Assembly: GCA_947455205.1 (NCBI GenBank)
Contig: CANGNF010000019.1
Coordinates: 1-64,000, forward strand
Source: Acetobacteraceae bacterium
GTDB lineage: Bacteria; Pseudomonadota; Alphaproteobacteria; Acetobacterales; Acetobacteraceae
DNA length: 64,000 bases
Direction: 5' to 3'
Shown piece by piece: positions 60,508 through 64,000 of the stretch; the stretch's first letter is position 1; the number at the start of each line of letters is the position of its first letter. The notes beneath the pieces are model-generated. The model ran no database searches. It saw nothing but the letters and a program-made list of their open reading frames with translations, and was not told where the DNA came from. The translations under genes and the position numbers were made by a program.

Positions 60508-60535
60508 GGCGGTTAAGTGATCGCCAGCGTTTTTT
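60508..60535 (+). terminator. Weak terminator after nasT
   Basis: GGCGG (60508-60512) pairs with TCGCC (60521-60525), then AGCG and six T. The stem is short and set back from the T-run. Confidence 0.4.
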
Positions 60536-60581
60536 GCTCGCCGGGCATGCAAATTCCGGCTTGAAACCCTTCCGCGATTTC

Positions 60582-60625
60582 TGCTGCATTGCAACAGCGC
60601 CGCGATGCCCAACGAAGGGCTTCGC
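60582..60625 (+). promoter_or_regulatory. ANTAR double stem-loop in the nitrate operon leader
   Basis: The second stem-loop has GCGA/TCGC and GCCC/GGGC stems (60602-60610 with 60617-60625) and hexaloop AACGAA (60611-60616). The first has GCTG/CAGC (60583-60586 with 60595-60598), a C-A mismatch and hexaloop ATTGCA (60588-60593). Both loops have A at position 1 and G at position 4, the rule for NasT-type targets. The leader runs about 200 bases before nasS. The terminator it should control is not obvious. Confidence 0.7.
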
Positions 60626-60709
60626 ACAGGGGTTTCGGACCCGAGCGCATCTTCACCCGCGGTCCAAGGGCGGCCCGCAGCCCCGGTCTCACGACCGCAG
60701 GAGCCGCGC

Positions 60710-61837
60710 GTGAACGCCCATACCCAGGTGCCCACCCGCCATCCGTCGCGCCGCAACGGCCCTGGCCTGCGCACCATGCGCCTCGGCTTTGTGCCGCTGA
60801 CGGATGCCGCGCCGCTGCTGGTGGCCGAGGCGATCGGGCTGTTCGACAGCGTCGGGCTGAAGGTGGCGCTCTCGGCCGAGCACGGCTGGGCGGCGCTGCG
60901 CGACAAGCTGGCCTTCGGCGCGCTGGAAGCCGCCCACATGCTGGGGCCGATGCCGATTGCGCTGGCCGCCGGGCTGGATGGCGTGCGCGCCGACGTGACC
61001 GTGGCCGCGGGCCTGGCCGCCAATGGCAACACCGTCACCATCTCGCGCGAACTGGCCGACGAGATTGGCGCCTTCCGCTTCCCGCTCTCGCCCACCGCCT
61101 TTGCCGCCGCGGTCCGCCGCCGCCAGGGGCGCGGCGCGGCGGAGCTGAAGCTGGCCGTGGTGTTCCCGTATTCCTCGCACAACTACCTGCTGCGCTACTG
61201 GCTGGCCAAGGGCGGGCTGGACCCCGACCGCGACCTGCGGCTGCTGGTGGTGCCGCCGCCCATGGTGGCCAAGGCGCTGCAGGACGGCGTGATCGATGGC
61301 TTCTGCGCCGGCGAGCCCTGGGGCAGCCACGCCTCCGCGCTGGGTGCCGGGCGGATTGCGCTGGCCACCGGCGACATCTGGCCGAACCACCCGGAAAAGG
61401 TGCTGGCGCTGCGCAACGACTACGTGGCGCGGGAGCCGGAGCAGGCGGTGGCCGCCACCGCCGCCATCCTGGCCGCCGCCCGCTGGCTGGACGACCCGAC
61501 CAACCACGCCGAGGCGGTGAAGATCCTGCGCAAGCGGGCCTTCCCGGGGCTGAGCGTGGAGACCATCGCCGCCGCCTTCGAGGGCCGGGCGATGGATACC
61601 GAACTGCGCAACCCGCTGCGCTTCCACAGCGCCACGCTGCCGCGGCCGGACCAGGCCGCCTGGTGGCTGCGCCAGATGCGCCACTGGGGCCACGTGCCGC
61701 CCTTCGTCACCGATGCCACGGCCCTGGCGCCCTGGCAGCCCGATTTGTGGCGCGCCGCCGCCACCCGATTGCGGGAGGCCGAGCCGCCTGCCGCCCCACC
61801 ACCCCCCGCCGACCTGCCGGAGAGCTTCGCCCAATGA
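60710..61837 (+). CDS. nasS: Nitrate sensor NasS (NrtA-like, cytosolic)
   Basis: 375 residues from a GTG at 60710 with AGGAG 6 bases ahead; the ATG at 60605 lies inside the leader stem-loop and is rejected. The NrtA/CmpA fold is clear: LGFVPLTDAAPLLVAEAIGLFD, LEAAHMLGPMPIALAAG, DGFCAGEPWGSHA and IWPNHPEKVLALR. There is no signal peptide, which together with nasT upstream identifies it as the NasS sensor that releases NasT when nitrate or nitrite binds. It overlaps nrtA by ATGA. Confidence 0.85.
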   Translation: MNAHTQVPTRHPSRRNGPGLRTMRLGFVPLTDAAPLLVAEAIGLFDSVGLKVALSAEHGWAALRDKLAFGALEAAHMLGPMPIALAAGLDGVRADVTVAAGLAANGNTVTISRELADEIGAFRFPLSPTAFAAAVRRRQGRGAAELKLAVVFPYSSHNYLLRYWLAKGGLDPDRDLRLLVVPPPMVAKALQDGVIDGFCAGEPWGSHASALGAGRIALATGDIWPNHPEKVLALRNDYVAREPEQAVAATAAILAAARWLDDPTNHAEAVKILRKRAFPGLSVETIAAAFEGRAMDTELRNPLRFHSATLPRPDQAAWWLRQMRHWGHVPPFVTDATALAPWQPDLWRAAATRLREAEPPAAPPPPADLPESFAQ

Positions 61838-63099
61838 CCATCACCCGCCGCAACGCGCTGGCCGCCACCGCCGCCGTCTTCGCCGCCGCCCGCGCCGCCA
61901 CGCCGCGCGGTGCCTTCGCCCAAGGGTCCACCACGCCGGAGGTGAAGAAGGCGGTGCTGGGCTACATCGCGCTGACCGATGCCGCGGCACTGATCATCGC
62001 CAAGGAGAAGGGCATCTTCGCCAAGTACGGCATGCCGGATGTGGAGGTGAGCAAGCAGGCCAGCTGGGGCGCCACCCGCGACAACCTGGTGCTGGGCGGC
62101 GGCAGCGGCGGCATCGACGGCGCGCATATCCTGACGCCGATGCCCTACCTGATCCACAGCGGCCGGATCACCCAGAACAACCAGCCGGTGCCGATGGCGA
62201 TCCTGGCGCGGCTGAACACCAACGGCCAGGCGATCAGCGTGGCCGAGAAGCACAAGGCGCTGGGCGCGCGGCTGGACGCCAGCCCGCTGAAGCGCGTGTT
62301 CACCCAGGAAAGCAAGGTCGCCATGACCTTCCGCGGCGGCACCCACGACCTGTGGATCCGCTACTGGCTGGCCGCCGGCGGGATCGACCCGGACAAGGAC
62401 GTGCAGACCATCGTGGTGCCGCCGCCGCAGATGGTGGCCAACATGAAGGTCGGCACCATGGACGCCTTCTGCGTCGGCGAGCCGTGGAACGACCAGCTGG
62501 TCAACCAGCGCCTGGGCTACAGCGCGCTGACGACGGGCGAGCTGTGGCGCGACCACCCGGAGAAGTCGCTGGGCATGCGCGGCGACTGGGTCGCGCAGCA
62601 CCCGAATGCCGCCACCGCGATCACCGCCGCGGTGATCGAGGCGCAGATCTGGTGCGACCAGGCCGCGAACAAGGAGGAGATGTGCAGCATCATCGGCCGC
62701 CGCGCCTGGTTCAACGTGCCGCCGGCCGACATCCTGCCGCGCAGCCGCGGCAACATCGACTACGGCGATGGCCGCAAGGTCGAGAACTCCCCGCTGCTGA
62801 TGAAGTACTTCCGCGACCACGCCAGCTACCCGTTCCGCTCGCATGAGTTGTGGTTCCTGACCGAGGACATCCGCTGGGGCGTGCTGGCGCCGGACACCGA
62901 CACGGCCAAGCTGATCGGCGAAGTGAACAAGGAAGGCATCTGGCGCGCCGCCGCCGAGCGCGCGGGCGTGAAGGCCAGCGACACGCCGACCGGCACCAGC
63001 CGCGGTACCGAGACCTTCTTCGACGGCAAGGTCTTCGACCCCGCCAACCCGGCCGCCTACCTGGCCTCGCTCGCCATCAAGAAGATCGCGGGGGCCTGA
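61834..63099 (+). CDS. nrtA: Nitrate ABC importer substrate-binding protein
   Basis: 421 residues with a twin-arginine signal (MTITRRNALAATAAVFAAARA). Mature features include LGYIALTDAAALIIAKEKGIF, DGAHILTPMPYLIHSG, VGTMDAFCVGEPWNDQL and WRDHPEKSLGMRGDWV, matching NrtA/CmpA-type nitrate or bicarbonate receptors. The nasTS and nrtB context favours nitrate/nitrite. Confidence 0.93.
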   Translation: MTITRRNALAATAAVFAAARAATPRGAFAQGSTTPEVKKAVLGYIALTDAAALIIAKEKGIFAKYGMPDVEVSKQASWGATRDNLVLGGGSGGIDGAHILTPMPYLIHSGRITQNNQPVPMAILARLNTNGQAISVAEKHKALGARLDASPLKRVFTQESKVAMTFRGGTHDLWIRYWLAAGGIDPDKDVQTIVVPPPQMVANMKVGTMDAFCVGEPWNDQLVNQRLGYSALTTGELWRDHPEKSLGMRGDWVAQHPNAATAITAAVIEAQIWCDQAANKEEMCSIIGRRAWFNVPPADILPRSRGNIDYGDGRKVENSPLLMKYFRDHASYPFRSHELWFLTEDIRWGVLAPDTDTAKLIGEVNKEGIWRAAAERAGVKASDTPTGTSRGTETFFDGKVFDPANPAAYLASLAIKKIAGA

Positions 63100-63101
63100 G
63101 C

Positions 63102-63965
63102 ATGAACGCGGTCTCGACCAAGCCGGCGGCGGAACCCGCCGTGGTCTCGCGCCCGGCGCTGGCGGCACTGCCCAAGCCGTCGCGGATCGTGCCGGTCATC
63201 GCCCAGGTGGTGCCGCCGTTGATCGTGCTGGCGCTGCTGGGGCTGGGCTGGGAATACCTGGCCAGCGGGCCGAACGCGACGCTGCCGCCGCCCAGCAAGG
63301 TGTGGGTGGACGCGCGCGACCTGATCGTGGACCCGTTCTTCGACCGGGGCGGGCTGGACAAGGGCCTGTTCTGGCACCTGCTGGCCAGCCTGCAGCGCGT
63401 GGCGCTGGGCTTCGCGCTTTCCGCCGTGGTCGGCGTGGCGCTGGGCATGCTGATCGGGTCCTCGCCCTTCTTCATGCGCGGGCTGGACCCGATCTTCCAG
63501 GTGCTGCGCACGGTGCCGCCGCTGGCCTGGCTGCCGCTCTCGCTGGCGGCCTTCCGGGAAGCGCAGCCGAGCGCGATCTTCGTCATCTTCATCACCGCAA
63601 TCTGGCCGATCATCATCAACACGGCGGTGGGCGTGCTGAACGTGCCGCAGGACTACCGCAATGTCGCCGCCGTCATCCGGCTGCGCGGCCTGGCCTTCTT
63701 CTGGAAGATCGTGCTGCCGGCGGCGGCGCCCTACATCTTCACCGGGCTCAAGATCGGCATCGGCCTGTCGTGGCTCGCCATCATCGCGGCGGAGATGCTG
63801 ATCGGCGGCGTCGGCATCGGCTTCTTCATCTGGGATGCGTGGAACAGCTCCAACCTGTCCGACATCATCGTGGCGCTGATCTATGTCGGCCTGGTCGGCT
63901 TCATGCTGGACAAGGTCGTGGCCCTGGCGGGCCGCATCGCCACCCGTGGCACCCAGGCGAGCTGA
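63102..63965 (+). CDS. nrtB: Nitrate ABC importer permease
   Basis: 287 residues, about six spans, start ATG 63102 two bases after nrtA. The ATPase-contact loop reads VAAVIRLRGLAFFWKIVLPA, the SsuC/TauC/NrtB pattern, and LKIGIGLSWLAIIAAEMLIGG follows. It forms the channel for the NrtA-bound ion. Confidence 0.94.
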   Translation: MNAVSTKPAAEPAVVSRPALAALPKPSRIVPVIAQVVPPLIVLALLGLGWEYLASGPNATLPPPSKVWVDARDLIVDPFFDRGGLDKGLFWHLLASLQRVALGFALSAVVGVALGMLIGSSPFFMRGLDPIFQVLRTVPPLAWLPLSLAAFREAQPSAIFVIFITAIWPIIINTAVGVLNVPQDYRNVAAVIRLRGLAFFWKIVLPAAAPYIFTGLKIGIGLSWLAIIAAEMLIGGVGIGFFIWDAWNSSNLSDIIVALIYVGLVGFMLDKVVALAGRIATRGTQAS

Positions 63966-63975
63966 GGAGACAGCA

Positions 63976-64000
63976 GATGCACCCCTTCCTCGACATCACC
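63976..64000 (+). CDS. nrtC: Start of the nitrate ABC importer ATPase (cut by window edge)
   Basis: Only eight codons are visible (MHPFLDIT), with GAGGAG 6 bases before ATG 63976 and 10 bases after nrtB. The identity as the ATPase is inferred from operon order. Confidence 0.6.

Noticed and set aside
60605..60709. Upstream ATG giving NasS 35 extra residues
   Set aside because: This ATG is part of the ANTAR stem-loop and has no ribosome-binding site; GTG 60710 has AGGAG at the right distance.
1..64000. CRISPR arrays, tRNA or rRNA genes
   Set aside because: No regularly spaced repeats and no recognisable tRNA or rRNA sequence were found; the element's target is a protein gene, not a tRNA.

Overview
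The window is GC-rich (roughly 70% by eye) and reads like an alphaproteobacterium, most like Roseomonas and its relatives (Acetobacteraceae). The signs are several solitary tripartite-tricarboxylate ('Bug') receptors, a fused SecDF, a NasT/NasS nitrate system, a class of large FAD hydroxylase followed by a DUF2783 protein, and dense short-spaced operons. The genus is inferred from gene content only. No rRNA, tRNA or CRISPR array was seen.

Layout. 1-4.5 kb: end of a probable Ser/Thr kinase-linked protein, a PP2C phosphatase, an OmpA-like lipid-to-wall linker and a predicted HExxH peptidase, then an RraA-like protein. 4.6-9.67 kb: an integrative element inserted in the 5' end of a hot-dog thioesterase gene. 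It carries a tyrosine integrase, a small serine recombinase with a coupled 32-residue membrane peptide, a lone receiver protein and about 0.8 kb of non-coding DNA full of inverted repeats. Its right end supplies a recoded copy of the 5' end of the thioesterase gene, so the gene is split and rebuilt at once. 9.7-16.7 kb: GntR regulator with a divergent permease, an AT-richer OmpA-like gene, and a flavin monooxygenase/Bug receptor pair opposite a class II aldolase. 16.8-31.5 kb: Dps, exporters, glutathione transferases, PHB depolymerase, deacetylase, DsbA-like protein, alpha/beta hydrolase, TPR protein and iron alcohol dehydrogenase. 31.5-36.9 kb: a hairpin-rich spacer, an EAL phosphodiesterase, SecDF and a Gfo/Idh/MocA oxidoreductase.

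36.9-43.1 kb holds acyl-CoA chemistry: acyl-CoA dehydrogenase, a fumarase/aspartase-superfamily lyase, two enoyl-CoA hydratases and a nitronate monooxygenase-like protein. 43.1-55.3 kb contains a long run of plus-strand genes: a CUT1-type ABC importer, a lone molybdenum hydroxylase large subunit, a beta-hydroxyacid dehydrogenase, an MhpA-type hydroxylase, DUF2783 and an HpaI-type aldolase, apparently a catabolic pathway for an unknown oxidised or aromatic compound. 55.4-56.1 kb is bfd-bfr iron storage. 56.1-59.8 kb is a GH3-type acyl-amide synthetase coupled to a penicillin-acylase-type lipoprotein. 59.9-64.0 kb is nasT, a leader RNA with the ANTAR double stem-loop, nasS and nrtA-nrtB, with the nrtC start at the window edge.

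The parts most worth a second look are the gene-splitting, gene-restoring element with its structured non-coding core, the chain of hairpins at 31.5-31.8 kb, and the GH3/amidase pair.
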